Of a stretch of DNA of 64,000 nucleotides, positions 20,970-33,000 are shown piece by piece. The position numbers and the translations under genes are program-made. The DNA lies in the NCBI GenBank assembly GCA_032158295.1, contig CM063247.1, forward strand, positions 17,832,875 to 17,896,874, in the 5' to 3' direction. The notes under the pieces were generated by a model that worked only from the letters and a program-made list of their open reading frames with translations, was not told where the DNA came from and ran no database searches. Origin of the DNA: Pycnopodia helianthoides. Taxonomy: Eukaryota > Echinodermata > Asteroidea > Forcipulatida > Asteriidae. How positions within the stretch are numbered: the first letter of the stretch is position 1; every line of letters starts with the position of its first letter.

Positions 20970-22120
20970 GTAATAACCCCTCAGAGGGTGACTCAAGCTG
21001 AACATGTTCAAATAACGGAAATGTAACTTCAGAAAGAAAACCCACTGTTCTCACGACCAGCCCGAAGCAGGATCCTGCCCTGATTGCGGCCGGTGTGCTA
21101 GGCTATGGTTGTCGGATGTGGGACAGTCTTCCTAAACTGAATACTCCAAAGTTTGATGACGAACATGATACTAAACAGTATGTCACTTTCAGATCCCTGT
21201 GGGACAGCATCATGAGTAGACCGGACTTTCAACTCCCAGAGTCAACTAAATTTGCATGTCCTGCGGAGTAACTTGGGTGGAAGACCACTCGCTAAGGCCG
21301 ACCGGAACCTAATTTTAGGAGATGAGGCCTGTGCAATCACTTCAAACAATTTGATAAAACCTTTGGAAATCCTGGTCAAATAGTTCAAGGTATGTTGAAC
21401 CAATTAGAAGTTCGCCCTTCGGTGGCTTATAATGACTGGTCTGGTCTGTGAGATTTTTCAGATGAGTTGGTGACTGTGGTGCACACAGCCAAGAAACTTA
21501 ATTTAGAGATTGAGCTAAAGCATCACCGATATGCAGCTGAGCTAACCAAGAAACTACCTGAAAGGCTTCACACAGAATTCTTGTCGAAGATGTGGCGATG
21601 AGACCAGGGCCAGACTTACTCCGTACAGCACTTGAGTGATTGGCTGGAAGAGAAAACTGGTCCAGCAGGGATAATCCTCGTGGAAAGAGCAAACAAATTC
21701 AAACCAGGTAAGGATCAAGACCGGAAACCTCCAGTTAACAAAAGGTTTAACAAAGATCAACCTCCTCCATCCCGCACGTTGTTAACGGGAGCTAAGATGA
21801 GTTCTGCAAAAAATAAACCTAGCATAGCTGGCAGCTCTGTTCCCCTATAAAGGATTACCTGTCTATACTGTAAAGTGAAGGAGACGGGTCACTACTTGGA
21901 AACATGTGAAAGATTCACCAAGTTGTCTTCCGTGGCTAAAGCAAAATGGCTTAAAGACAGCCTTGGCTGCAAAAAGTGTGCAAAGAAACATGACAAAGTG
22001 TGCCCATTTCCAAAAACATGTAAGGAGTGCAAAGGTGATCACCGCACACAAGTTTGCATGATGTACAGCAGGGTTCTGTGGTTGGCAATCAGGGTACTGT
22101 CATGTGTTGTGCTGTAGGGC
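20970..22120 (+). pseudogene. BEL/Pao gag remnant: DUF1759-type region and zinc knuckles
   Basis: Frames are broken by stops and shifts. Seen in order: TPKFDDEHDTKQYVTFRSLW, the PKF start of a DUF1759-like Gag core (about 21,150-21,240); FDKTFGNPGQIVQGMLNQLE (21,350-21,410); LKHHRYAAELTKKLPERLH (about 21,520); and DWLEEKTGPAG (about 21,640). A cysteine-rich set follows (LYCKVKETGHYLETCERF, LGCKKCAKKH, TCKECKGDHRTQVC; 21,855-22,055), typical of the knuckles between Gag and protease in BEL elements. Non-functional. Confidence 0.75.
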
Positions 22121-22746
22121 CAAATCCCAGAATGGATTACAGTAGGGATGTTCTACTCAAGGTTGTCCCCTTGACAGTTTATGGTCAAGCTGGAAAACTT
22201 GACACCTACGGAGTTCTGGATGAGTGTGCAGCACGCACGATGATACTTCATGAAGCTGTTGATTTGCTCAAATTGCCAGGTCAAGATGGGACTCTTTGTG
22301 TCGAGACAGTTATGGGAGATACTGACTGGAATGGTAAGTGTGTTAATTTGAGTGTTTCAGCCAGAGGGGATCCTACACAGAAATACCACATCAACTGTGC
22401 CTTTACTGCTCCAGATGTGCAATTGATTGACTACAGTGTCTCTGCCCACAAACTCCAAGCTAAGTGGCCATATTTGCGAGGTTTACCGTTGTTCACGGCC
22501 GTCAAGGTATGTCCTGTGGTGCTGATTGGTGCTGACCATATTGAACTAGTGCTGTCCACTGAAGTCCGCATGGGCCCCGAGTTCTCCTGTGGCGGTCAAC
22601 ACTCTGTTTGGTTGGACGGTACAAGGCAAGCAGGGTCTGCAGCAACCCGGCAAGTCGAGTGGCAGTCAACGCATTTTGCTTACTTCATCTGTTCAACACG
22701 AAACACAGCATCATCTGATGATGGAAAAGTTTATGGCGAAAGATAG
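22121..22746 (+). pseudogene. BEL/Pao aspartic protease region (DUF1758-like)
   Basis: An open stretch of about 200 codons. VVPLTVYGQAGKLDTYGVLD starts the protease, but the catalytic triplet reads LDECAARTMI where family members have an Asp-Ser/Thr-Gly-like triplet, so activity is doubtful. CPVVLIGADHIELVLSTEV is the family's late box (usual form LIGxD). The frame then decays. Confidence 0.7.
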
Positions 22747-23460
22747 ATTGCCTCATGTCAATGAGAAGGAGGCGACCAGATCTAAAAATGACAAATTAGC
22801 CATCCACACCTTGGAAGAGAAATTATCCAAAAGAGTTCAGATTTTAGGAATACAGAGGATGGAGATTCCTTTGTTGTGGAAACCAGGTCATAGACGACCC
22901 TCGAGTACACCACAGGCTGTGAAGGCACTTGCCTAATCCAACCAGAGAAAGATTTTCCGCAGTCCGGAAATTACAGAATTCTGTCAGGGCTACATTCAGA
23001 AACTGAAGGACCAGGGTCTGATACAAGTGCTTGGCACGAAGTTCAATCCCTGACAGAAGGAATGGAGAGGTGCTATGTTCGAACGACAGATAACCCGGCA
23101 GATGATATCACACATGGATTGCATGTCTGGGAGCTGGGTGATGGTTCTAGGTGGAGTGAGGGTCCGTTATGGCTTATTGGCCGTCCAGAGGAATGGCAGA
23201 GCGAGAATGAGTCTGTCCTTGCACAAACCCGTGCAACTTCTTCTGTGGAGACATGCGAGTTCAGGGCCAGTATATTCTGTGGATTGACAGTTTCCAATCA
23301 TGCCACTGGTGTAGATCCAGAGGTATTTAGCTCATGGAAGGACACCTGCATCACAAGTTCTGGATTCTGAAAGGGCGGAGTGCTGTCAAAGGTGTTCTTC
23401 GTGCATGCATTGATTACAGGAAATGGCACAAGAAACCAGAAGTTCCATGTATGGCGAACT
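22747..23460 (+). pseudogene. BEL/Pao pol, internally deleted
   Basis: RLPHVNEKEATRSKNDKLAI followed by a LEEKLSKRVQ stretch is the link just before BEL reverse transcriptase. Almost all of RT and RNase H is missing. TTDNPADDITHGLHVWELGD with WSEGPLWLIG (23,080-23,190) is the conserved segment between RNase H and integrase. Traces of later sequence (CIDYRKWHKKPEVP, near 23,410) end the copy. At least one large deletion. Confidence 0.7.
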
Positions 23461-23598
23461 TGCTCGTTGTGCTTCACATGCGTTGGTAATAGGACTTCCG
23501 ACCTTTGAACCTTTGGAATTGGATAGCGAAATTTTTTCTTTTGGGGACCATGTGCTATTTTTAGACTATTGTCACATCTTGAGATCGCGCTCTATCTA
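23461..23598. other. Short flank between BEL remnant and foldback element
   Basis: No recognised feature. Confidence 0.35.
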
Positions 23599-24784
23599 CA
23601 GCTGGGTCATTCCGTGCCAACTCACCTGAAATTCAGAAAAGTTTGGCAGGCTCCGTCTCAGATTTCGCTAATTTTTTTTTAAAAACACTCCCCTATGGGT
23701 GCCTGGAACACACACAAAATTTTAGAGTCCTACTCCTTGGCATTTCTGAGATATGACCCCCCAAAAATTAAGCCCCGCCCCTTCAAATTGATATTTTGTT
23801 TTTTTGAGCATTTTTAAAGGCCTATATCTACAAATGGAGAGAAGATATGGAGCTACAAATTAATTTACAGGGTATCTGGTATCCCATCAACTATAATCTA
23901 CTGTCAAAAGTAGCACAGCTCATTTGCATATCAAGGGTTAGGTCTTTAAAAACCTGCATTTTGGCATGCGCAATGACTGCAACCAGTTTATAACCAAATG
24001 AAATATAAAAGCAATTGGACATTTCACATAGGCACTGAAGGGGGTCTCAAAAATGACAAAAAGTCATTACAAGTGCAAAATACTAGGTGTACTTAAATAA
24101 AAATCTGACCATGAAGGAGTACAAAAACCATTTTTTTTTTTTTTACATGAGTAGACTGGGTACAAAGTATTATAGGAAAAAATTGGTAAATCTGTCAGTA
24201 ATGTCCCACGTTGTCAAAAAACCACTTGAAAACGGCGTTTTTGGGCATTTTTTAAGTTGGACGCATATTAAGACCCCTGCCAAATACCCATCAAAGGTGT
24301 GATTGGTCTATCCTCATAATATGTCACACATATGCACCTAGTTTATGCCCAAATGAAATATAAAAGCAATCGGACATTTCACATAGGCACTAGGGGGTCT
24401 CAAAAATGACAAAAAGTCATTGCGCATGCCAAAATGTAGGTTTTTAAAGACCTAACCCTTGATATGCAAATGAGCTGTGCTTCTTTTGACAGTAGATTAT
24501 AGTTGATGGGATACCAGATACCCTGTAAATTAATTTGTAGCTCCATATCTTCTCTCCATTTGTAGATATAGGCCTTTAAAAATGCTCAAAAACACAAAAT
24601 ATCAATTTGAAGGGGCGGGGCTTAATTTTTGGGGGGTCATATCTCAGAAATGCCAAGGAGTAGGACTCTAAAATTTTGTGTGTGTTCAAGGCACCCATAG
24701 GGGAGTGTTTAAAAAAAAAATTAGCGAAATCTGAGACGGAGCCTGCCGACCCATCAGGTGAGTTGGCACGGAATGACCCAGCTG
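23599..24784. mobile_element. Foldback element with arms of about 370 bp
   Basis: Termini CAGCTGGGTCATTCCGTGCC and its reverse complement. The arms (about 23,599-23,977 and 24,413-24,784) are nearly identical, with landmarks CCCCTATGGGTGCC, TTAAGCCCCGCCCC, CTCATTTGCATATCAAGGG and GGCATGCGCAATGACT. The 435 bp centre has its own direct repeat (AATGAAATATAAAAGCAAT, CACATAGGCACT, CTCAAAAATGACAAAAAGTC). No coding gene. Resembles a foldback or long-TIR non-autonomous DNA transposon. No clean target duplication was found. Confidence 0.85.
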
Positions 24785-24947
24785 TTTACTGCATATTAAT
24801 CGCATGTGTAAAACTCAAAATACAACTTAATAAACTTGGAGGACGGTTGTGGGGGGTATGTGGAGTAAGGCAGCTGCGGGCGGTATGCATGCTTAAAGGT
24901 TAAAGTGGTAAATGATGGCTCATGTATAGATGTAAGCATATTCTTAC

Positions 24948-25043
24948 CGTTTTTTGTAAAGTATCTACAGCTTCAGTTACGGACGTATTATCATCATATT
25001 CATTGATTGCAGACTTCAGCTGGTCTTCCAGTTCTGTTTTCAC
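24948..25043 (-). CDS. Tetraspanin exon: start of the large extracellular loop
   Basis: 32 codons in phase 0 between acceptor TTTGTTACAG and donor GTAAGAATA. VKTELEDQLKSAINEYDD and a VDTLQKT end form the amphipathic first helix of the loop, just before the CCG exon. Charged and helical as expected for this family. Confidence 0.9.
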
Positions 25044-25957
25044 CTGTAACAAATCAGTTATTGGTTTTTAAGTGAGGATTGACAACTGGGAAACACATGG
25101 TGAAGGTGGTCTAGTGGTTGTGGGAAAGAGAGGCCATGGATTTAAATCCCAACTATGTAGCCTATAGATTTTTTAAGCAGGACTCAGGATCTCAGTGTAT
25201 ACAGTGTTTATCATACGTGTACATTGGTGTGTATGAGTAAAACAACATTAATAATTAATTTATCAATGCAATTTACATCAATTAAACTGTTTGCAGTACC
25301 CACTCTACTAAATAAAAGCTTTGATTTAAAAAAAAAAGTCTTTTAAGAAAATTCATTGGAAACAAATCCTTATGATGACTTTTGAACTTTTAAGTGCATG
25401 TAAAAGTTAAGGTCTATGTATGAGAGAAGTTTCAAGTCTCTGTGAGATTTGCAAGTCAGGGAAGTCTTGCTGAGAATGTTCAGAGAAGGGGAAGAAAGTG
25501 AAGGGGAAAAAAACAGAAACATTTCAAAGAGTTGTTCAGGTGGTACCCAAACACCTAAAACTAGCTCTTATCATGTACAGTATAGCACATTCTACAATAC
25601 TGTTTGAATGCACTTTACATTAGTGTCCTGGTCATTGGGCTAATAACATTCCCGTAATCTCTCTCAGCTCACTGGGAGTATACAGCCCTGGGCTGCCAGG
25701 GCACTCTGAAGGCTTTTCAAACACAATGACAACCTTACCTGTAGTCTCCATTGGCGACCATTGATTTCTTAACATAGTAACTGGCAGTCGGAAGACGATT
25801 TACTTGAGAAGATCAAACAAATGTGTCTCAAAACCAACATCTTGACACTTTTGGCACTTGGACCTGACTGATACAAAAACTATTGTCACCAATCAAGACT
25901 ACGTGTATAACAACCTCTAACCCCTTGCAGATACCCATTTATACCCTGCATATTTAC
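25044..25957 (-). other. Tetraspanin intron, 914 bp
   Basis: No exon. A faint tRNA-like piece at about 25,105-25,165 (GGTGGTCTAGTGG, then GGATTTAAATCCC) could be a decayed Pol III SINE head. Otherwise nothing recognised. Confidence 0.4.
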
Positions 25958-26032
25958 CTCATCCTTGTAGATGATGCCACATACCACTCCAGTAATCTCA
26001 AGGCCAATGATGAGTACCAACAGAGTGCAGAA
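25958..26032 (-). CDS. Tetraspanin exon: TM3
   Basis: 25 codons in phase 0, acceptor TATTTTCTTAG and donor GTAAATATG. FCTLLVLIIGLEITGVVCGI is a hydrophobic helix with the conserved acidic residue of tetraspanin TM3, followed by the short YKDE end that starts the large loop. Confidence 0.92.
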
Positions 26033-27689
26033 CTAAGAAAATAATAATAATCAAAACTAAATGATTTAAGTAACATTCGTTCTATACGTGAATGACTCAC
26101 TAATTAATATACCATGTTAACTGTAGACCTACATGTATTTAACTTTATCCCATCATGGCAATGCCAACAATTCCGACTGAAACTCTATAATGAGTGCCCG
26201 CCCGTTTCATCACATGTACATGTAGGCCTATACCTCCATGGTCCTATGGTTCTATTAAGACCAAGACTTTCCCCTAATTTCTGGTCTATTACGAGTCACG
26301 TTTAAGGCTGATCCAACTCTGGTGTTGCTCTCACCAGATTTTTGAAATCTATCCAATAGCAGAATATCTGTATATCACGATAGCCACAAAGTATTCATTA
26401 ATTTTTAATAAAATTGTAGAAAACTTGTTTTTGAAGCTTAGATAGGAAGTTCCACAAGTCGAACTATCCTAAGATAGGAAGTTCCACAGGTCGAACGATC
26501 CTCAGATGTGTTAAGTTTAAGCTATACTTTTAATAGCAACTTGGTTCTAGGCCCAGGAGTTGACTTGCTACAACATTGACACAAAGTTAAACATATTTAC
26601 ATGTAGTACATACTGACATAAGAGCTGGGCAATTCCACAGGAAAGTGGACATGGGCTTAAAAATCAATTTTCAAGATAAGAGAAAGTTAACAATCTGCCA
26701 CTGTCATGTACAGACTGTAGTTTATTGGAAAGAAAAAGTTATTGAAATCTTTCAATCATTTGTCAAAATACACTTGAAAATGTAATTGATACATTTTGTG
26801 CTTCAAAGTTAAGGAAAATAGGTTAATTGTGAAATAACCTTATATCATACTCAGACTTCCTAAAAAAAAAAAAACACAACTCTTTTTCATGAGGTTTTGC
26901 GACTAAAAGCCACAGCCAAAAATTTATTTGTAACATTTTTGTGAACCAATGTCACTGCCAAAAACATGTCAATAAATGTAAAGTGTACACCGGATACCAA
27001 CTTGACCTGGGGAAACCGGTAAAAAATTAACTGGGCACACATGATGGGCACCTTGGCCCGTACCAAATGGGCACACTCGCCCAAAACCAATAGGCCTTTT
27101 AAAGCCACTGGGCTGCAGTCCCAGCACCATGTACATGTATAATATGTGTTAGCACGGGGCACCTTGGCCCCAATCACTAAAACAAAGCCAAATATTAACA
27201 TTAAAACTTACCATTATTGGGCATGTACAATGCATGAACGCATTGACTTGCTTTACACGTATGCTTTATGATAAAAAACCTGAATTATCAAAAGCCAACT
27301 TATGCATGTTACTGTATGTGACATAATACAGTAACAATGTTGTCACCTAGGAGACATGAACATTCCACCGTGTAAAGCAATGTGGAATAATAGCACCCAG
27401 TGTAAAACCCCGGTGCTGTTACCGAGTCCCAACTTCACAATTACTGTTTAAAATGTTTCTGTACATTACCCCCACCAATAAACATACTGTAATTGCCTTG
27501 TTATGTTGACGAAGTGTACCCCAAACCAAAAAACGCCTCCACCAGCAACAACAAAGGGGGGCTGAAATGGGGCAGAGGAGGGATGAAAATAAATTGTAAA
27601 AGCTTTTGCACTACATGTGCATCCCATGACAGGCTGTGACAGAATGACATGAGGTTTTCTCTAGAGCCCGCCAAAAATGTATGCTCCTG
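26033..27689 (-). other. Tetraspanin intron, no gene
   Basis: Short chance frames only (to 104 codons, 26,887-27,201). A local direct duplication at 26,440-26,510 repeats GATAGGAAGTTCCACA(A/G)GTCGAAC. TACATGTA motifs at 26,140, 26,216, 26,599 and 27,130. Confidence 0.45.
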
Positions 27690-29095
27690 ATGTCAATATT
27701 ACATTTATTTCCATTCTGAACAGTACATAACATAAATGCAAAAAATACTGTATTGTGGAGGCACGATCCTAATAAGCCAAGGCTTGTAGTGGGGTGCCTT
27801 TAGAAGAGAACAGACATGATTAATTAATGAAAGAATAACCGACAGACTTAAACTGAGATAAGTGGCGACTAAAAAAACTGTAAATCTGCTTTGGAGGAGG
27901 CAAATCTAGAAAATAAACCAAAAGGAAAGACTATGCTAAATATTGGGAGATAAGATACTCTTTGAAAGAGTACTTAAAAGAGCCCACAGAGATTTTGGAC
28001 TTAATTGATTGGTCAATGCTATTCCAAAGACTGGGACCATAAAAGCGAAGAGTGTTCTTGTGCTGAGATGAACGTGTGAAAGGTACGTATAGGTTGCTGT
28101 GTGATCTAGTGTGATGGCAGGGAATGACGTCAACTGAAGTAAAGAAAGAAGAAAATGTATCCGGTAGGAGATTAATAGTAAACTTAAACATGAAAATGCC
28201 AGTTTGAAACTTATTAATATCTGACAGGGTGAGAGTGTGCAATTTGACAAGAAGAGGTGCAGTGTGATCACGTGTTAGGGAGTGAGTACAGATTCGAATG
28301 ACCCGTTTTTGAATCACTACTAGTGAGTGAAGTTTAGAAGTAGAAGTGTGAGCCCAAACGATATTGCAGTAGTTAAGGTAAGGAAGAATTAAGGGTATTG
28401 TAGAGTGAAAAAAGAACATCGCTAGGAAGAAAGTGACGCATTTTAGAGATAACGCCAGTGTTCCGGGAAATGATCTTGGAGATGTGTGAGATGTGATCTG
28501 ACCAGGAGAGTTTGTCATCGACGATAACACCGAGAAACTTTGTAGAGTGGACCTGGTCAATATGAGTGTCCTGTATAAGAATATGTGAAGTAGCAGGAAT
28601 ATTCTTAGATCTACTGAAAACCAAGTACTTCGTTTTAGTAGAATTAAGAGACAGCATATTGGCTTTGAACCAAGAAGAAACTTTGCTAAGTTCATCATTA
28701 AGAGTGGTGACCAAAGTGGAAAAATTGGGGTGAGAGAACAAGATAGTGGTGTCGTCGGCAAACAGGATAAAAGACAAAAGATTGGAACATTGGTGGAGAT
28801 CATTGATATAAAGAAGGAAGAGAAAAGGACCAAGAATAGAACCCTGTGGAACACCATGATTGATGACCCGTAAGGAAGAAGAGCAACGGTTTACGACAGA
28901 GTATTGTTTTCTGTTATCCAGATAGTCTGCAAACCATTGATAAGAAACACCACGGATACCATAAAATTCTAATTTAGACAAAAGGATAGAGTGGTCGATG
29001 GTGTCAAAAGCTTTTGACAAGTCAATTAAGACACCAATAGAAGACATGTGATTAGTAAAAGAAGTACCCCAATTGGTTGCCCTTAACACTTGCAA
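27690..29095 (-). mobile_element. 5'-truncated LINE, CR1/L2/Jockey-like
   Basis: Two overlapping minus frames (28,373-29,095 and 27,931-28,400) give one non-LTR reverse transcriptase with a frameshift near 28,375. Motifs: VLIDLSKAFDTIDHSILLSK, NHGVPQGSILGPFLFLLYIN, catalytic FADD in FILFADDTTILF, LNSTKTKYLVFS, and FLGVIVDDKLSW. The C-terminal part includes ILPYLNYCNIVWA, FYGPSLWNSID and a short end, as in CR1-like LINEs. Endonuclease and any ORF1 are absent, the usual result of truncated reverse transcription. The 3' UTR ends with ATGGAAATAAATG near 27,700. Inserted in the sense of the host gene. Confidence 0.9.
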
Positions 29096-29660
29096 CTATT
29101 GGCCATTGAGTACCCTCCTGATTGGTCAAAAAGGAAGCAAATGATTGGCTATTTGGCTGAAACCCCTAAACCTCATTTTGTCACAAAAATTACAATGGAC
29201 TTTCATGTACAAAATTGTGCCTAGTGCTTGCTTATTACTGATTGGCCAATGGTGTCAGGCCCTAAATCAATATTAATGCATATTCAGATCAAACAACCAC
29301 ACACCCTCTGTGGTGACCTACTTATCAATAAAGTCAAAACATTATAATGTATAACATTTGCACTGGCTTATTGTATACATGTAAACAAGGTAAACAACCT
29401 ATAAAAATCCATGTACTGTACTGTGAGTATAAAGCATTTGATCCTTAATGGATAAAATGTGTTGCAAAGAAAAACTATCTTTTCTGATTGATTTATCTGA
29501 TAATTAGAAGGGTACTGAGTATTATTCAACTCATGTGAGAAAAAAAAATCCAAGTTCCATTAATAGTAATTCATATGATGGCATCAGTTTCTTGCATTTG
29601 AACAATGTAACGCGAGTAACCAAAATAATGTTTTTTTCTCCCTTCTAAACACAAGGATTA
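29096..29660. other. Intronic, no feature
   Basis: No gene. Two short conserved-looking pieces (TGATTGGTC, TGATTGGCC) but nothing to name. Confidence 0.35.
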
Positions 29661-29881
29661 ACACAATCGGCGACCGTAGTCACATTACTCATAGTGGGTA
29701 TAAAATGTAAACAAACCAAGCAAGCAACATGCAGTGTGCATAGAAAAGCATGGCTGCGCCCCAGTGCTTCTGCCCTATGGTAGGAAGCAGCCATGCCTTC
29801 CCATACACTGCATGTTGCTTGCTTGGTTTGTTTACATTTTATACCCACTATGAGTCACGTGACTACGGTCACTGATTGTGT
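29661..29881. repeat. Palindrome P5, about 220 bp
   Basis: Left arm from ACACAATCGG through GACCGTAGTCAC, CATAGTGGGTATAAAATG and GCAAGCAACATGCAGTGT; the right arm is its reverse complement, ending GATTGTGT. The centre (about 29,750-29,790) is itself partly symmetric (CATGGCTGC and GCAGCCATG). Likely a hairpin-type non-autonomous element. Confidence 0.85.
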
Positions 29882-30049
29882 CTATCAATGCGTTGCTTCG
29901 TCCAACATCCATTCCTTTTTCCACAGAGATATCAGCACTGCAAACACAACAAAATGCGCAATATTTTTCCTGTTTGAACTCCTCATACATGGCCATTTCG
30001 CACGATATTTTTTCTTGTAATTCTGCTGGCATTTCTGCTGGAATTATCA

Positions 30050-32150
30050 AGAGGTAATGAGTAGGTCCAGAATGGAACTGCACTTGCAGTGGAAGAAGGC
30101 CCAGCAGGTAAGTTGGAATGAGGAGCTCAAGGCCGCCTTGAACACACAAAGAGTCGGAGGAACCAGCTTATTGAGAGGAGGACGCAAGCAAAAGCATAAG
30201 GATAGATGGGGATATCGGGTTTAAACTTCCAAGCATACTGTATGTTTTAATGGCTTAGTGGAGTAGACCTCAGGCTTTACCTCATTTGAGTCGTGCACAC
30301 CATCTAGTGCAAAGAAATTGGCGAGATTCATTCACTTGGACGAACACTGGGAGTGAGGAGTAATGAGGTATCCACTCCTGTTACGAAGGGACGCGAGGAG
30401 TTGGTGAGAAGGGTTTGAGGACTACAAATCCTTTTTGCTAATGTAAACGACAAACAAGTCCATTGTGATTTGTTAAGTTTTGCAACAAGATCACCAGTTA
30501 TGTCTGACAGTGTGTCGGCTGAACAAACAGATACTGAAATGGAGGGGCCTTGCAAACTGAAGAGAGAGGCAAGAGTTGTAGGTGGAGAGGGGGTAAAAGA
30601 TAGAAGTACCCCTAGTCGCCCTAATATTGTTCCTGATCGTTTCAGTGGGAAAATTCAGTGGATTGAGTACCATACACATGTATGACATTTTGAGTAAGTT
30701 AGTCACTTGTTGGAACAAAGAGCAGTCAGTAGAGTATTTGGCAGCCAGCCCAAGGTGTTGCTGTTAATAGCCTTGGTGGCAGTACTAAGCAGCACAGACA
30801 CTCGTACATGGGTGTCAGAAATCCAAAGATTCTCTTCAAGAACTGGGCCAAGTGATACATGAATTGGTACTGAAGATGCATCCTTAAGTTTCAGAAGATT
30901 TGAGAGATCATCTGAAATGGAACAAGATTCGAGGGCTCGTCTGGAATGGAACCATTTTATGGATGCTTTTGCGAGTCAGCCTTTGAGGCAAGGCATATTT
31001 CATGCCTGGTCGAAGACTTTGTCTGAACCTACATGTATACAGTCCCCTCAACTCGCAGAGTTTTGAGGAAGATGAATCTCAGAGGAGGGAGAAGGGAGAA
31101 GAGACGTTTTAAGTTTGTCAGGGCTACAAATGTATGGACCGAGACACTAAATGACAAAACAACTTGACATTGTGGTAAAGTTATTAGTGTCGCAACAATC
31201 AAAGAAGGTGCCTGTGAGGGTGCCTGAGGTTCCTGACAATCCAAATGGACTGCATTTTCCGAGGACATGAAGTGTTTTCAATAGCGGTGAAAGGAGGCAT
31301 TTTGCATCACGGTCGGTGCAAAGAACGCAAACACAGTAAGGGAAACGATAAGTGCATCTTCCGGCGGGCACGCAGAGTGAGTAATGGGCACAAGGAAAGA
31401 GAATCATAAGCATCAAGTAGAAAGAGGAAACTTGAATGCAATGAAAAATGTACATGTTGTATCAGTTCCGGGATATGGGTTATTTGTGGATGGATGCATG
31501 AGGTTGCCAAAGTTTCAACTGTTATTAAACACATGTGAAACTGATACTTTAATTAGTTTTACAGTGTATTACCAAATTCCACAGGAACAGAGGCCAACCC
31601 TGGAAAATTGCGATGTAGGGATGCCCCAGGTGGAAGGTTACACTGCTGCAAATATTGGGCACGGCGTGGGTTGAGCTTACAATCGGTAAGACAACTTAAA
31701 CTGTGAAGGTGATAGTTGTTGACACTTCCTGAGATGTTGGGAATGGACTGGGTGTTGTCCACCGATGGTAACTTAGATTTTTGGAATATGCAACTGAAGG
31801 TGAATGGTCAAAGGGTCAAGTGTACGAACAGTTCCAAAGAAGCGTTCATCGACAGAGTGGTTGTTACTGAGACAGCTGTGATACCAGCATGAAGGCAATG
31901 TTAGAAGAGCCATCATTAATGGTGGTGAGGAGCTCACTAGTCAATTGAATACCATTTATTGTTGAACCAATTGTGGGAGAAGGCAAGCTAGCTTGAAGGG
32001 GTTTGTAGTCTACATGTACATACTCCTACAGAGGTGGTACCTGTCAGGGTGTTGAACCCTAGCAAAGAAAAGTGAGTTCTTCATGCCGGCACTAAAGCTG
32101 CAAGGGTGTTCCCTGTTGAGGTGGAGACTGTGCCAACTGTAACTGAGAAT
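30050..32150 (+). pseudogene. Decayed Ty3/gypsy gag-protease fragment
   Basis: Heavily broken plus-strand coding remnant. Recognisable pieces: NIVPDRFSGKIQWIEYHTH, a capsid start common in metazoan gypsy Gags (30,620-30,685); EQSVEYLAAS nearby; a capsid end LEWNHFMDAFASQPLRQGIF (30,940-31,000); a protease-end piece read as MLGMDWLST (31,735-31,760); and a VPVRVLNPSKE linker, usual before gypsy RT, at about 32,040. The copy stops there; RT, RNase H and integrase are missing. A tract at 31,384-31,674 stays open but shows no intact active site. Confidence 0.6.
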
Positions 32151-32650
32151 TAATAAAGTACATGTACATGTACTCGCGAATAGTTGCCTTGTGTAATAAA
32201 TGTGTCGTTCACGACAACATAATAATGATCAATACGAAACACAATCCTTCAAGGCAACATTGAATGCAAACACAGGATCAACGTTACAACATAACACATT
32301 GTCACACACACACACTTCAGCATATCGCCATTCAGCAGCAAGAATACACAGCTTGCACATGCCAATGACTATGCAGGCTCATTTATATTCATTAGTTACG
32401 TTATGTCTGGCTTGTGACTGGTCCAGAATTGTTTACGTATGCACTATGCAAATTTGTTATTTTAATTTTTTTCAGTGGTAAGATCAAACAACAGCTCTAC
32501 TGTGTTTTTTCCCAATCCTTGGATTGGGTCCGCCATATGCTGATTGCCAAGTGCTGACTTGCTGTTAGTTTGTTTTTGCGTTTTAAAATAACTATACATC
32601 AATTCATCAATTTTAAAATCAATGATCATCGCAATCACAGTGTGCCCCCC
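32151..32650 (+). repeat. Composite repeat, copy 2, left part
   Basis: Matches 5,783-7,010: ACTCGCGAATAGTTGCC, GTTCACGACAACATAATAAT, ATGCAGGCTCATTTATA, GACTTGCTGTTAGTTTG and AATCAATGATCATCGC, in the same order. A poly-C run at 32,645 marks the border with the next element. Confidence 0.65.
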
Positions 32651-32654
32651 CCCC

Positions 32655-32895
32655 CCAGATGGCATTAGGCTCTGGAATGCACTGCCTCAGAAACTTGTTG
32701 GCAGCACCTCCCTGGACTGTTTCAGATGGCAGATGCAGTCCTTCCAGATCCGTTAGCTGCCCCGCTGTTTTTAGCTCATCACTGCACTGTACATTTTGTC
32801 CTGCACCATGCAAGCACACAGCACACACATCACACAGTACGTAATACACCATTGGCGGTCTGTACTCACCAAGGAAGAAGAAAGAAGAAGTCGTT
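32655..32895 (+). mobile_element. 3' tail fragment of a CR1-like LINE
   Basis: The plus strand reads RLWNALPQKLVGSTSLDCF, the usual last segment of CR1-like RT proteins (WN-x-LP ... SLxxFK), then a stop and about 130 bp of 3' UTR. It ends in a short AAGAAGAAAGAAG tail. Only the last about 30 codons remain. Confidence 0.65.
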
Positions 32896-33000
32896 GGAGG
32901 GAATTAACACAACTCGTTGCAGAAATGGAACGCGTAGGAACTAGAGAACTGGAGAATCCTCCATAAAACAGTAATGCTGTAACCAAGTCTCAATAAACTG

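Noticed and set aside
30470..30685. Stand-alone small protein gene
   Set aside because: Its end (NIVPDRFSGKIQWIEYHTH) is gypsy Gag text in a decayed element.
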